This document shows, piece after piece, positions 7,608 to 15,448 of a stretch of DNA of 64,000 bases. The notes under the pieces are model-generated. The model was not told the DNA's origin and searched no databases. It saw only the letters and a program-made list of their open reading frames with translations. The DNA lies in the NCBI RefSeq assembly GCF_012290005.1, contig NZ_JAAXMS010000008.1, forward strand, positions 62,001 through 126,000, in the 5' to 3' direction. The stretch's first letter is position 1. Each line of letters opens with the position of its first letter. Made by a program: the position numbers and the translations under genes. The DNA comes from Crateriforma spongiae. Its GTDB lineage: Bacteria; Planctomycetota; Planctomycetia; Pirellulales; Pirellulaceae.

Positions 7608-10151
7608 ATGCCGAATGATCTGACCCAGTTTTGGACCGACCGTGCCAGGCTGTACGCGCTGCGCAGCGGGTCCAAGGATGCGGACGCCGAACCGCTGGTC
7701 CGCCAGGTCCCCGATGGTCGCGTGCTGGCGGATGCCTTGGATCAACCCGATCGTTCGTTTGATCGAAAGACCCTGCTGCGACTGGCCCACACGGTCGCCC
7801 GGGGCTTACAAACCATCCACCGTTGGAATCGTCCCCATGGCGGAATCACTGCCCGCCGCGTGTGGATGACTTCTGATGGCCGGTTTGCATTGCTGGTCGA
7901 TGTCCGGTCGGACGATGACCTGTCGATGCCGGACCGTTCGGTCGATATTGGTTCGACTGCGGTCGACACGGCAGCGGCACCCACTGACGCTTTGCCGCGG
8001 GATCTAAGGGACGCGTCGGCCTCGCGAGATTTTCTGGAGCTCGGCCGTTTGATCGTCCGCCTCCGGTACCCCCAGTCGTGGCCCGGACTTGTCGACGGAC
8101 GCGACATCCCGGAAATCGCGAAAGCCGTCCGGCTTGGTGAAAAGGGCGATCCGCTGGACCGAATTGTCGCCCATTTGCTGGCACCCAATCCAGATGCACG
8201 ATTCACTTCCGCCGACGCTTTGGTTCAAGCGATTCGTGCCGCCGCCAAAACAAGTTCCGAAGGTTCCAGCGACGTAGCACCGAAGCCGCCAAAGACGGTC
8301 GCCCCATCGCCACAGGTGGTGCCGCAAACGGAAGCAACACCGATCTCGGCACCCGAAAGACCCGCCGTCGTCGATGCCATTCGCGATGAACCCGAACCGA
8401 CAAACCAAGATCAAGCGGCGCCGGTCGCTGTGGATCCAAAAGAGACGGTCATCCCGACGACCCGCCGGTCCCCCACATCCTCCACTCGTCGTCGCGGCCA
8501 ATCACGACGCCGATCACCAGTCCCGATTCTGTTGGGCATGTTGGCCATTCCACTGTTGTGCCTGTGCATCGTCCTGGTTTGGCAATCATCCCAGCCAGAT
8601 CCTGGCGACCGCTCGGCCGCACGTCCACGCGTTTCGCCGGATTTCGTTCCGCCGGTCATCAATCGTTCGACGGCACGATCCGGGAACAACTCCGATGCAA
8701 CACCTGGAAACGAAGGTGCAGATTCGGAATTGTTTGCACCACCGCGACCGACCGAAACCGCTTTCCGCTTGGATGGCCTGCCACCAGGACCGGGAATGTT
8801 GATCCATCTTCGCCCGGCCGATTGGATGTCCGACCCGGACGGCCAAGCGGTCATCAAGGCTTTGTCACCGGAATTGTCCGGTGCGGTGGACGATTTGGCT
8901 GCGCGCACCGGTCGTGCGGCGCAGGAAATTGCTTCGTTGACGATCGCGCTTCATCCAGGCGATTCCGGTCGCCCGGAAATGACTTGGGCGGTCGACTTGG
9001 CCACACCGGTGAACCGGCAAACTTGGATCGAGCAACTCGGACTTTCGCTGTCGATGACCGCGACAGGCAAGAAGATTTACAGCGGGGACGATCCTGATTC
9101 GGACGCCTATTACATCCCGGAACATGACGATGTGTCGATGTTGTCACAGTTCACCGTGGGTTCGGTCCCGATGGTCAGCGAAGTCGCGGAGATCGACGGA
9201 CTGGCGATCTCGTTGCCACGCAACCTTCAATCGGTGTGGCAACACTGCGATCAAACGCAGAGCCTGTCCGTCGTGTTGACGCCAAACTTCTTGTTCACCG
9301 ACGCACGTCAGTGGGTCCGTCGCGTTGCACCGTCAGGGCTGACGGAACTGGCACGCTGGATGGTGCCATCGGTTAGCGGCGTCGCGGTTACCATCGATCT
9401 GCGTGGTGACGACGTTTACTGGGTCACGCGTTGGTCGCCCGCCGGAGGCACGAACGAAGCGACTTTGCTGTCGCAGGTTCGTCGCCGAATGGATCAGTTA
9501 CCCGCAACCGCGGAAGACTTTTTGATTCGATCACAACCGGAAGTGTCGTGGAAGGCGCTGGCCATTCGGCTGCCACGCATGTGGGATTTTGTTTTGCGAC
9601 ACACTCGTTTTGGTTTGAAGGATCGACAGGCGGTGGCCGGCGGCTATCTTCCCAAGCACACGCTGGACCAGATCGTCCTGGGCAATTTACTGGCGCTACG
9701 CACCCCGGATTCGGTGCCCGCTATCGACACCGCTTCGCCACCGACGGAATCGCTTTCGCTGAGCGAGCTGCTACAGCGTCCGATGTCGATCTCTTTCGAC
9801 CAAGAGTCATTGGAGTCGGCGATCGATGTGATCCGAGAGGAATTTGCGCGGGATCTTCCTGCGGGGACGGATGCGCCGGTGATCGAAATCAAAGGTAACG
9901 ATCTACGGTTGATGGGCATCACCCAGAATCAACAGATTCGCGATTTCCAAATCGACCGTTTGCCGCTGGCCGACGTCCTGACACGGCTCGTGTTGTCAGC
10001 CAATCCGGATCGAACGGCGACCGGGCCGACCGATCCGAAACAGACGTTGATCTGGATCGCCACTTCGGATTCTCAAAAGATTTTGATCACGACACGGGAA
10101 TCAGCGGGGAATTACCAGCGTATTCCCGACCCAACGTTCGGCGATCTGTAG
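7608..10151 (+). CDS. Membrane pseudokinase with large extracytoplasmic domain
   Basis: About 847 residues from the ATG at 7608 (a GTG at 7524 would add 28). Residues about 1-210 resemble only the C-lobe of a Ser/Thr kinase. The catalytic-loop equivalent reads HGGITARRVW (residues 77-86) instead of HRDxKxxN, and the DFG position reads VDV. No glycine loop and no VAIK-type lysine precede it, so catalysis is unlikely. A Pro/Ala/Thr-rich linker and an Arg cluster (RRRGQSRRR) lead into one membrane helix at about 305-325. The remaining 520 residues would lie outside the cytoplasm and are not recognised. The Arg cluster before the helix supports an N-in orientation. It converges on the moaB-like gene with a 60-bp gap. 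A sensor or scaffold role is an inference. Confidence 0.7.
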   Translation: MPNDLTQFWTDRARLYALRSGSKDADAEPLVRQVPDGRVLADALDQPDRSFDRKTLLRLAHTVARGLQTIHRWNRPHGGITARRVWMTSDGRFALLVDVRSDDDLSMPDRSVDIGSTAVDTAAAPTDALPRDLRDASASRDFLELGRLIVRLRYPQSWPGLVDGRDIPEIAKAVRLGEKGDPLDRIVAHLLAPNPDARFTSADALVQAIRAAAKTSSEGSSDVAPKPPKTVAPSPQVVPQTEATPISAPERPAVVDAIRDEPEPTNQDQAAPVAVDPKETVIPTTRRSPTSSTRRRGQSRRRSPVPILLGMLAIPLLCLCIVLVWQSSQPDPGDRSAARPRVSPDFVPPVINRSTARSGNNSDATPGNEGADSELFAPPRPTETAFRLDGLPPGPGMLIHLRPADWMSDPDGQAVIKALSPELSGAVDDLAARTGRAAQEIASLTIALHPGDSGRPEMTWAVDLATPVNRQTWIEQLGLSLSMTATGKKIYSGDDPDSDAYYIPEHDDVSMLSQFTVGSVPMVSEVAEIDGLAISLPRNLQSVWQHCDQTQSLSVVLTPNFLFTDARQWVRRVAPSGLTELARWMVPSVSGVAVTIDLRGDDVYWVTRWSPAGGTNEATLLSQVRRRMDQLPATAEDFLIRSQPEVSWKALAIRLPRMWDFVLRHTRFGLKDRQAVAGGYLPKHTLDQIVLGNLLALRTPDSVPAIDTASPPTESLSLSELLQRPMSISFDQESLESAIDVIREEFARDLPAGTDAPVIEIKGNDLRLMGITQNQQIRDFQIDRLPLADVLTRLVLSANPDRTATGPTDPKQTLIWIATSDSQKILITTRESAGNYQRIPDPTFGDL

Positions 10152-10211
10152 ACGACTTCTCGGGGTGTCCGATGCGGCGTCGCCGTTTTGGATGCCGGCG
10201 TCTGCCATTGG

Positions 10212-10790
10212 TTACCGACGGGACGAAATGTCTTTGCGATCCGACTCGCTCTTGGCGTCATCCCAAACCAGTCCGACGGTGTGACGCAAAATCGGCAGAA
10301 TGCACTGCTGTACACCCGTTTGTACCGCGCCGGTTGACCCCGGCAAACAAAAGATCATTGTCCGTCCGATGCGGCCAGCCGTGGCGCGGCTGAGCATTGC
10401 CGAGGGGCCGATCTCGTCGATCGAGAGCCGACGAAAGTGCTCGCCAAAACCGGGCAATTCCGCGTCCAGTATTCGCTGAATTGCGTCGATCGTCTGGTCG
10501 CGTGCGGCCAATCCCGTCCCGCCAGTGGTGACCACCGCCTGGGCATCGCCTTGGGCGATGATCGCGTCTAACAATTCGATCAACTGTTGCGGTTCATCGC
10601 GAATCAATTCGCGTTGCACCAACTGATGGCCCGCTGATTTCAGCAAATCGACGATTCGATCCCCGCTGCGATCATTGTCGCGACTACGAGTGTCGCTCAG
10701 CGTGATGACCGCGACGCGAATCGGGCCATCGACCGGGACACAACCACAATTTTCGTCGGCCGACCGTTTTTTGTTACCGGACTCATTCAT
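10212..10790 (-). CDS. moaB: MoaB/MogA-family molybdenum cofactor biosynthesis protein
   Basis: A 192-residue protein of the MoCF family, which adenylylates molybdopterin or acts in that step. From the ATG at 10790 it shows LSDTRSRDNDRSG (about 31-43), TTGGTGLAARDQT (88-100) with the phosphate-binding GGTG, and LPGSTGAVQTG near the C-terminus. The N-terminal 22 residues are polar and extra relative to MoaB. A GTG at 10832 would add 14 unrelated residues. No other cofactor genes lie nearby. MoaB and MogA cannot be told apart on length and motifs alone. Confidence 0.88.
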   Translation of the reverse strand: MNESGNKKRSADENCGCVPVDGPIRVAVITLSDTRSRDNDRSGDRIVDLLKSAGHQLVQRELIRDEPQQLIELLDAIIAQGDAQAVVTTGGTGLAARDQTIDAIQRILDAELPGFGEHFRRLSIDEIGPSAMLSRATAGRIGRTMIFCLPGSTGAVQTGVQQCILPILRHTVGLVWDDAKSESDRKDISSRR

Positions 10791-11031
10791 TCGATTTTTC
10801 CCTACCAGTTGGTTTAAGCTGCGTGAACCCACCTAAGCCGATGCATCGGTACAGGTTTCCTGCACGGGGGACTCGGACGACCGGGTCGGGGAACTAGAAT
10901 CCGTGTTTGATCGGTCCATTGCCACCGATCAACTTCATGCACCTTGCCGGTCGGTTCAACCATGGGTTTTGTTGACGATCGGCTCATTCGAAGAACCGGG
11001 CGGTCTTGCCCAAGCACAGGAATCGAAACTT

Positions 11032-12366
11032 ATGAAAATCGCGATGATCGGCACCGGCTATGTGGGGCTGGTAACGGGGACCTGTTTCGCCGACAGCGGC
11101 AATGATGTGATCTGCGTCGACATCGACGAGGCAAAGATTCAGGGTCTTCGGGAAGGCAAAATTCCGATCTACGAACCGGGCCTGAGTGACTTGGTTCTGC
11201 GAAGCAGCGAAGAAGGCTTGCTGACATTCACCACTGATTTGGCGGCAGCGGTGCAAGCCAGCCGGATCGTCTATTTGGCCGTCGGTACGCCACCGGCAGC
11301 GGACGGCTCGGCCGACTTGACCGCGCTCAAAACGGTCGTCGATACCATGGCCCCGCATTTGACCGATGACGCCATCGTGGTCACCAAGAGCACCGTCCCG
11401 GTGGGCACCAACGAATATATCTTTCGGCGACTCAAGGAATTGCTGGGTCGCGAGGTCGATGTGGCCAGCAACCCCGAGTTCTTGAAAGAGGGTGCTGCGA
11501 TCGAAGACTTCATGAAACCCGATCGCGTCGTCGTTGGTGTGCGGCGGCCAGAGGTCGGCGAAGTCTTGCATGAACTGTACCGACCGTTCCTGCGAACCGA
11601 CAAACCGTTCCTGACGATGAGCCCCCAGTCGGCTGAACTGACCAAGTACGTCGCCAACGCATTGTTGTCGACCAAGATTTCATTCATCAACGAAATGGCC
11701 AATTTGTGCGAAAAGATGGGTGGCGACATCAACGATGTCCGACGCGGCATCGGCCACGACCAACGCATCGGATTTGCGTTTCTGTTCCCCGGTGTGGGCT
11801 ATGGCGGCAGCTGTTTCCCGAAAGACGTTCGCGCCTTGGCCAGCATGGCCCGCGACCACGGCTTGAATCCTCGCATCATGGATGCCGTCGATGAAGTCAA
11901 TTCGGAACAGAAGAAGGTTTTGAAAGACAAGATCGATCAACACTACGGTGGCAATCTGTCCGGAAAACGGGTCGCCGTTTGGGGTCTGGCATTCAAGCCG
12001 CGGACCGATGATATCCGCGAAGCTCCCGCACTTACCCTGCTAGATTACCTGCTGGAACAAGGTGCAACACCTCAAGTCCACGACCCCGAAGCATCCGAAA
12101 ACATTCGGGCGATCTATGGCGACAAACTGATCTATTGCGAATCGGCAATGGACGCGTTGAACGGTGCGGACGCGTTGGCGATCAACACCGAGTGGAAGAA
12201 TTACCACAACCCGAACTTTTCAGAGATGCGGACCCGCATGAACGGTCACGTCATCTTCGACGGCCGAAATTTGTACGAGCCTGACCAGATGGTCGAACAA
12301 GGTTTCACCTATCACAGCATCGGACGAACCGTCGGCGTCGCTGAAAGCGAACCGCTATCGGCATAA
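11032..12366 (+). CDS. ugd: UDP-glucose 6-dehydrogenase
   Basis: A 444-residue NAD-dependent sugar-nucleotide dehydrogenase that makes UDP-glucuronate. The ATG at 11032 is followed directly by the Rossmann motif GTGYVG (7-12). Other family marks are TKSTVPVGT (118-126), SNPEFLKEG (147-155) and the catalytic Cys261 in GGSCFPKD. The frame is open 43 codons further upstream without similarity, so the start at 11032 is favoured. The downstream epimerase is on the same strand 144 bp away, and together they suggest nucleotide-sugar supply for an envelope polysaccharide. GDP-mannose dehydrogenase is the main alternative; the overall pattern fits UDP-glucose better. Confidence 0.93.
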   Translation: MKIAMIGTGYVGLVTGTCFADSGNDVICVDIDEAKIQGLREGKIPIYEPGLSDLVLRSSEEGLLTFTTDLAAAVQASRIVYLAVGTPPAADGSADLTALKTVVDTMAPHLTDDAIVVTKSTVPVGTNEYIFRRLKELLGREVDVASNPEFLKEGAAIEDFMKPDRVVVGVRRPEVGEVLHELYRPFLRTDKPFLTMSPQSAELTKYVANALLSTKISFINEMANLCEKMGGDINDVRRGIGHDQRIGFAFLFPGVGYGGSCFPKDVRALASMARDHGLNPRIMDAVDEVNSEQKKVLKDKIDQHYGGNLSGKRVAVWGLAFKPRTDDIREAPALTLLDYLLEQGATPQVHDPEASENIRAIYGDKLIYCESAMDALNGADALAINTEWKNYHNPNFSEMRTRMNGHVIFDGRNLYEPDQMVEQGFTYHSIGRTVGVAESEPLSA

Positions 12367-12510
12367 AGCCAGTCGACCAGCCCATCATGGCGGCGGCAGT
12401 TTCCGCCGCCGCGACCGCGGGCACATTGGTTGAATCCTTTCACCTTTGTGAAATCACTGTGCGACGCCATCGGTCGCTGTTCTTCTCTTCACCTTTCGAG
12501 TTTATTTGCA

Positions 12511-13578
12511 ATGCGTGTCATCGTTACGGGGTCCAGTGGATTGATCGGTTCGGCGGCGGTGCGGCACTGGGATGCCGCCGGCGACGAAGTGATCGGCATC
12601 GACAACGATATGCGTTCGACTTTCTTCGGTCCCGATGGCAGCACGCGATGGAATCAGGAACGTTTGGAATCGGAAACGTCGAACTTCCGTACCGCAGTGT
12701 TGGACATTCGTGATCGTGACGGCGTGATGGACCTGTTCAAAAACAGTCCGCCCGACTTGGTCATTCACTGCGCCGCACAACCGTCCCACGATAAAGCAGC
12801 GGCGATTCCATTTTTGGATTTCGAAGTCAACGCGGTCGGCACATTGAATCTGCTGGAAGCAACGCGCCAACATGCACCGGAGGCCGTGTTCTGTCACATG
12901 AGCACGAATAAGGTCTATGGAGATGCACCCAACGAATTGCCGCTGAAAGAACTGGACACTCGTTGGGAATACGCCGACGAAAAAGACTACGACGGGATCG
13001 ACGAATTCTGTCGGATCGACCAAACGATGCACAGCCTGTTCGGCGCCTCCAAAACCGCCGCCGATGTGCTGGCGCAGGAATACGGCCGATATTTTGGTCT
13101 GAAAACGGGCACCTTCCGTGGCGGTTGCCTGACCGGTGCCAGCCACAGTGGCGTCGAATTGCACGGGTTTCTCAGTTACCTGGTGCACGTCGCGGTCACC
13201 GGAAAGCCCTACACGATTTTCGGGTACAAGGGCAAACAGGTTCGCGATCAGATCGAATGCAGCGATGTGGTCAAAGCCTTCGAAGCATTCGCAAAGAACC
13301 CGCGCCCGGGCGAGGTCTACAACATCGGCGGTGGTCGCGACAACGCCGCCAGTGTGCTGGAATGCATCGCCATGATCCAGGAAATCAGCGGCCACAAGGT
13401 CAATTACACCTTGGGAGACGAGAACCGAAAGGGCGACCACATTTGTTACATCAGTAATCTTGCCAAGCTACGCCGTGACTATCCGGACTGGGATATTCGC
13501 GTCTCGCTGAAGGACATCATCAGCCAAATGATCGCTGCCGAAGAAGCGAAGGCGTCGGCGGCAAACGCGACCAGCTGA
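12511..13578 (+). CDS. Extended SDR NAD-dependent epimerase, CDP-paratose 2-epimerase-like
   Basis: A 355-residue extended short-chain dehydrogenase. The NAD site GSSGLIG is at residues 7-13, the acidic residue after beta-2 at Asp31, and HCAAQPSHD at 87-94 fits the family. STNKVYGD (131-138) and GKQVRDQIECSDVVKAF resemble CDP-paratose/tyvelose 2-epimerases. At the catalytic YxxxK position the sequence reads Phe177-Gly-Ala-Ser-Lys181, so the usual Tyr is missing. The start is the ATG at 12511; 27 upstream in-frame codons look unrelated. It follows ugd and ends in a hairpin terminator, so the two may form a small nucleotide-sugar operon. Its substrate is unknown. Confidence 0.82.
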   Translation: MRVIVTGSSGLIGSAAVRHWDAAGDEVIGIDNDMRSTFFGPDGSTRWNQERLESETSNFRTAVLDIRDRDGVMDLFKNSPPDLVIHCAAQPSHDKAAAIPFLDFEVNAVGTLNLLEATRQHAPEAVFCHMSTNKVYGDAPNELPLKELDTRWEYADEKDYDGIDEFCRIDQTMHSLFGASKTAADVLAQEYGRYFGLKTGTFRGGCLTGASHSGVELHGFLSYLVHVAVTGKPYTIFGYKGKQVRDQIECSDVVKAFEAFAKNPRPGEVYNIGGGRDNAASVLECIAMIQEISGHKVNYTLGDENRKGDHICYISNLAKLRRDYPDWDIRVSLKDIISQMIAAEEAKASAANATS

Positions 13579-13609
13579 TCGCTGCTTTCCATCGATATTC
13601 GGTTTCCAC

Positions 13610-13647
13610 CGCTTCGCGAGCCACGGTGCCGCGAAGCGTTTTCTTTT
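13610..13647 (+). terminator. Rho-independent terminator after the epimerase gene
   Basis: Perfect 9-bp stem, CGCTTCGCG at 13610-13618 with CGCGAAGCG at 13630-13638, an 11-nt loop and a T-rich tail (TTTTCTTTT). It starts 31 bp after the epimerase stop codon. Confidence 0.8.
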
Positions 13648-14042
13648 GCACTTCCCGTCCATCAATCCGATCTTTCGCCATGTGCCCGTCGAACCTGAGG
13701 CGGCCCCCGCAGGCGAATCGGAATCGCCCGGATCTTCCCCGCTGGCCTCCCCGGCATCGGCATGCCGGAGGCGATACTGCATTCCCGGGACCCCGGCCGA
13801 TCAAACCGCCGATTCTGCGTTCATCATGATCACAACGGCCCGATAACCGGCACAACCGCGCCGGTCGGCCACCCTGATACGGGCCATGATCTGCGGGTCA
13901 TGCCGGTCGCAACGCTGTGTCAGAAGGCGATCGAAATCCGGCTGGCGATTCGGCCGACATCTGTAGAGGGGCTAGATCTTCTGCAACCTAGTCTTGTCCA
14001 GTCGTTCGGGTGTTGGAAGTTCCTTTGTCGCCGTCGTAGCCG
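13648..14042. other. Intergenic region upstream of the HD-GYP gene
   Basis: About 395 bp with only short open frames of skewed composition and no recognisable product. It should hold the promoter for the HD-GYP/PilZ pair. No clear promoter or operator was identified. Confidence 0.45.
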
Positions 14043-14999
14043 ATGCTTTCCGCTGACAGCCTTATTCCGATTAGCGTCGCCACGCTGGTTCCATCGACCA
14101 CGATGGGTCTGGACCTATTTCAGCGTGATGATGCGGATCGTTGTGTGCTGTACCGTGGTGCGGAATACCCACTGCAGCCCGATGACCTACAGAGGCTACG
14201 GGACAAGGGCATACACCAGCTGTTCATCACCCGCGATTCGCGTAGCCAGTATCAGGAATACTTGCGCGAAGTTGCCGCTGGTGCTGATGGCGACCCCGAA
14301 CAGATTCAGGCCCGCACGTGTGCGATGAACGAGGTCGTTCTCGACGTTCTTGAAAACTCGTTTGCCGCTGGCGATACCAACGAAACCGTATCGGTCGTCC
14401 AACAACTCGGTGACATCACGGCCCAAGTCGTTTCAAGCGATGGATTCAAAGCCAGTGATCTGTTTGCCGTGCTGCATCACGACTACGCCACCTTCACCCA
14501 TTCGGCCAACGTCGCCTTTTACGCTGCGATGCTGGGTTCCAAGCTGGGCTATGGCGAAGAAGCAGTGTCACAGATCGTTGTCGGCGGGCTGCTGCATGAC
14601 TTGGGCAAGCTGGACATTGACGAAAAGATCCTGTGCAAACCCGGTCGTTTGGATGATGACGAATTTCGCATCATCAAACAGCACCCAACCGTGGGCTTTC
14701 GCAAATTGGCTCGTCGCGGTGATCTGTCCGAAGGCCAGCTGATGATGGTGTACCAACATCATGAACGAAACGATGGTCGCGGGTACCCGGTCGGCGTGAT
14801 GGGTAAAGAGATCCATCCGTGGTCGAAGATCTGTGCCGTGGTCGATGTGTTCGAAGCGCTGACCAGTCAGCGACCCTATCGAACGCCAATGCCTCGGGCG
14901 AAAGCGTTCGAACTGATCGAACGTGATTCCGGAACCGCTTTTGAAGAGGAGATGGTGAGATGCTGGAAAGCGATTATCTCGCACGGTTCCGACAGCTGA
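14043..14999 (+). CDS. HD-GYP domain protein, putative c-di-GMP phosphodiesterase
   Basis: A 318-residue soluble protein. The N-terminal 130 residues are not recognised and may be sensory. The HD-GYP domain runs from about 145 to 315 and contains HSANVAFYA, the metal-binding His185-Asp186 in LLHDLGKLD, and HHERNDGRGYP at 239-249, which is the defining HHExxDGxGYP motif. Proteins with these residues hydrolyse cyclic di-GMP. The ATG at 14043 is used. Its last 40 bp overlap the start of the PilZ gene, indicating translational coupling between a c-di-GMP hydrolase and a probable c-di-GMP receptor. Confidence 0.9.
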   Translation: MLSADSLIPISVATLVPSTTMGLDLFQRDDADRCVLYRGAEYPLQPDDLQRLRDKGIHQLFITRDSRSQYQEYLREVAAGADGDPEQIQARTCAMNEVVLDVLENSFAAGDTNETVSVVQQLGDITAQVVSSDGFKASDLFAVLHHDYATFTHSANVAFYAAMLGSKLGYGEEAVSQIVVGGLLHDLGKLDIDEKILCKPGRLDDDEFRIIKQHPTVGFRKLARRGDLSEGQLMMVYQHHERNDGRGYPVGVMGKEIHPWSKICAVVDVFEALTSQRPYRTPMPRAKAFELIERDSGTAFEEEMVRCWKAIISHGSDS

Positions 15000-15448
15000 C
15001 TCGATCGGTTTCCTGGGGAATCGAACTGCCAAGTTCTTGGAAGAACTACTTCCAAGAAAAGGGGCCATCCCCTTCCTATCCGGGTGACGGACGAATGCAC
15101 CCGAGAATCCGTCTGCGCACGCATGGTGTCGTCTTCTTCGATAATCCGTTGCCTTCGGTCCCGCGGTCCAGTCGTCCGATGGGCGTCTATACCAAAGATT
15201 TCTCGCGACAGGGTTGTGGATTCCTGATCAACGAACAACTGTTTCCGGAAGAAGAAATCCGCTTGGTGTTGCCTTCGTTCTGGACCAGGTTGACGGTCGT
15301 CCGCGCCCGTCGAATCACGTCGCACTGCTACGAGATCGGTGCGACATTGAATCAGCGGTTTGATCCGGAAGAACGAGCCTTTCAACCCTGTGCGGTTCAC
15401 GGCCCGTCGTCGCTTCCATCATCGGAAGCGTCGACGGCATCGGTCTGA
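14960..15448 (+). CDS. PilZ-domain protein, putative c-di-GMP receptor
   Basis: A 162-residue protein. It carries RIRLR at 49-53, matching RxxxR, and DFSRQG at 80-85, matching DxSxxG; together these are the c-di-GMP-binding signature of PilZ domains. The rest of the beta-barrel (FPEEEIRLVLP, VVRARRI, YEIGATLNQRF) fits the fold. The N-terminal 40 residues and the Ser-rich tail are not recognised. It starts inside the HD-GYP gene (40-bp overlap, different frame), and its 3' end overlaps the convergent MMPL gene by 52 bp. No enzyme domain is attached, so it probably acts by binding a partner. Confidence 0.8.
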   Translation: MLESDYLARFRQLTRSVSWGIELPSSWKNYFQEKGPSPSYPGDGRMHPRIRLRTHGVVFFDNPLPSVPRSSRPMGVYTKDFSRQGCGFLINEQLFPEEEIRLVLPSFWTRLTVVRARRITSHCYEIGATLNQRFDPEERAFQPCAVHGPSSLPSSEASTASV

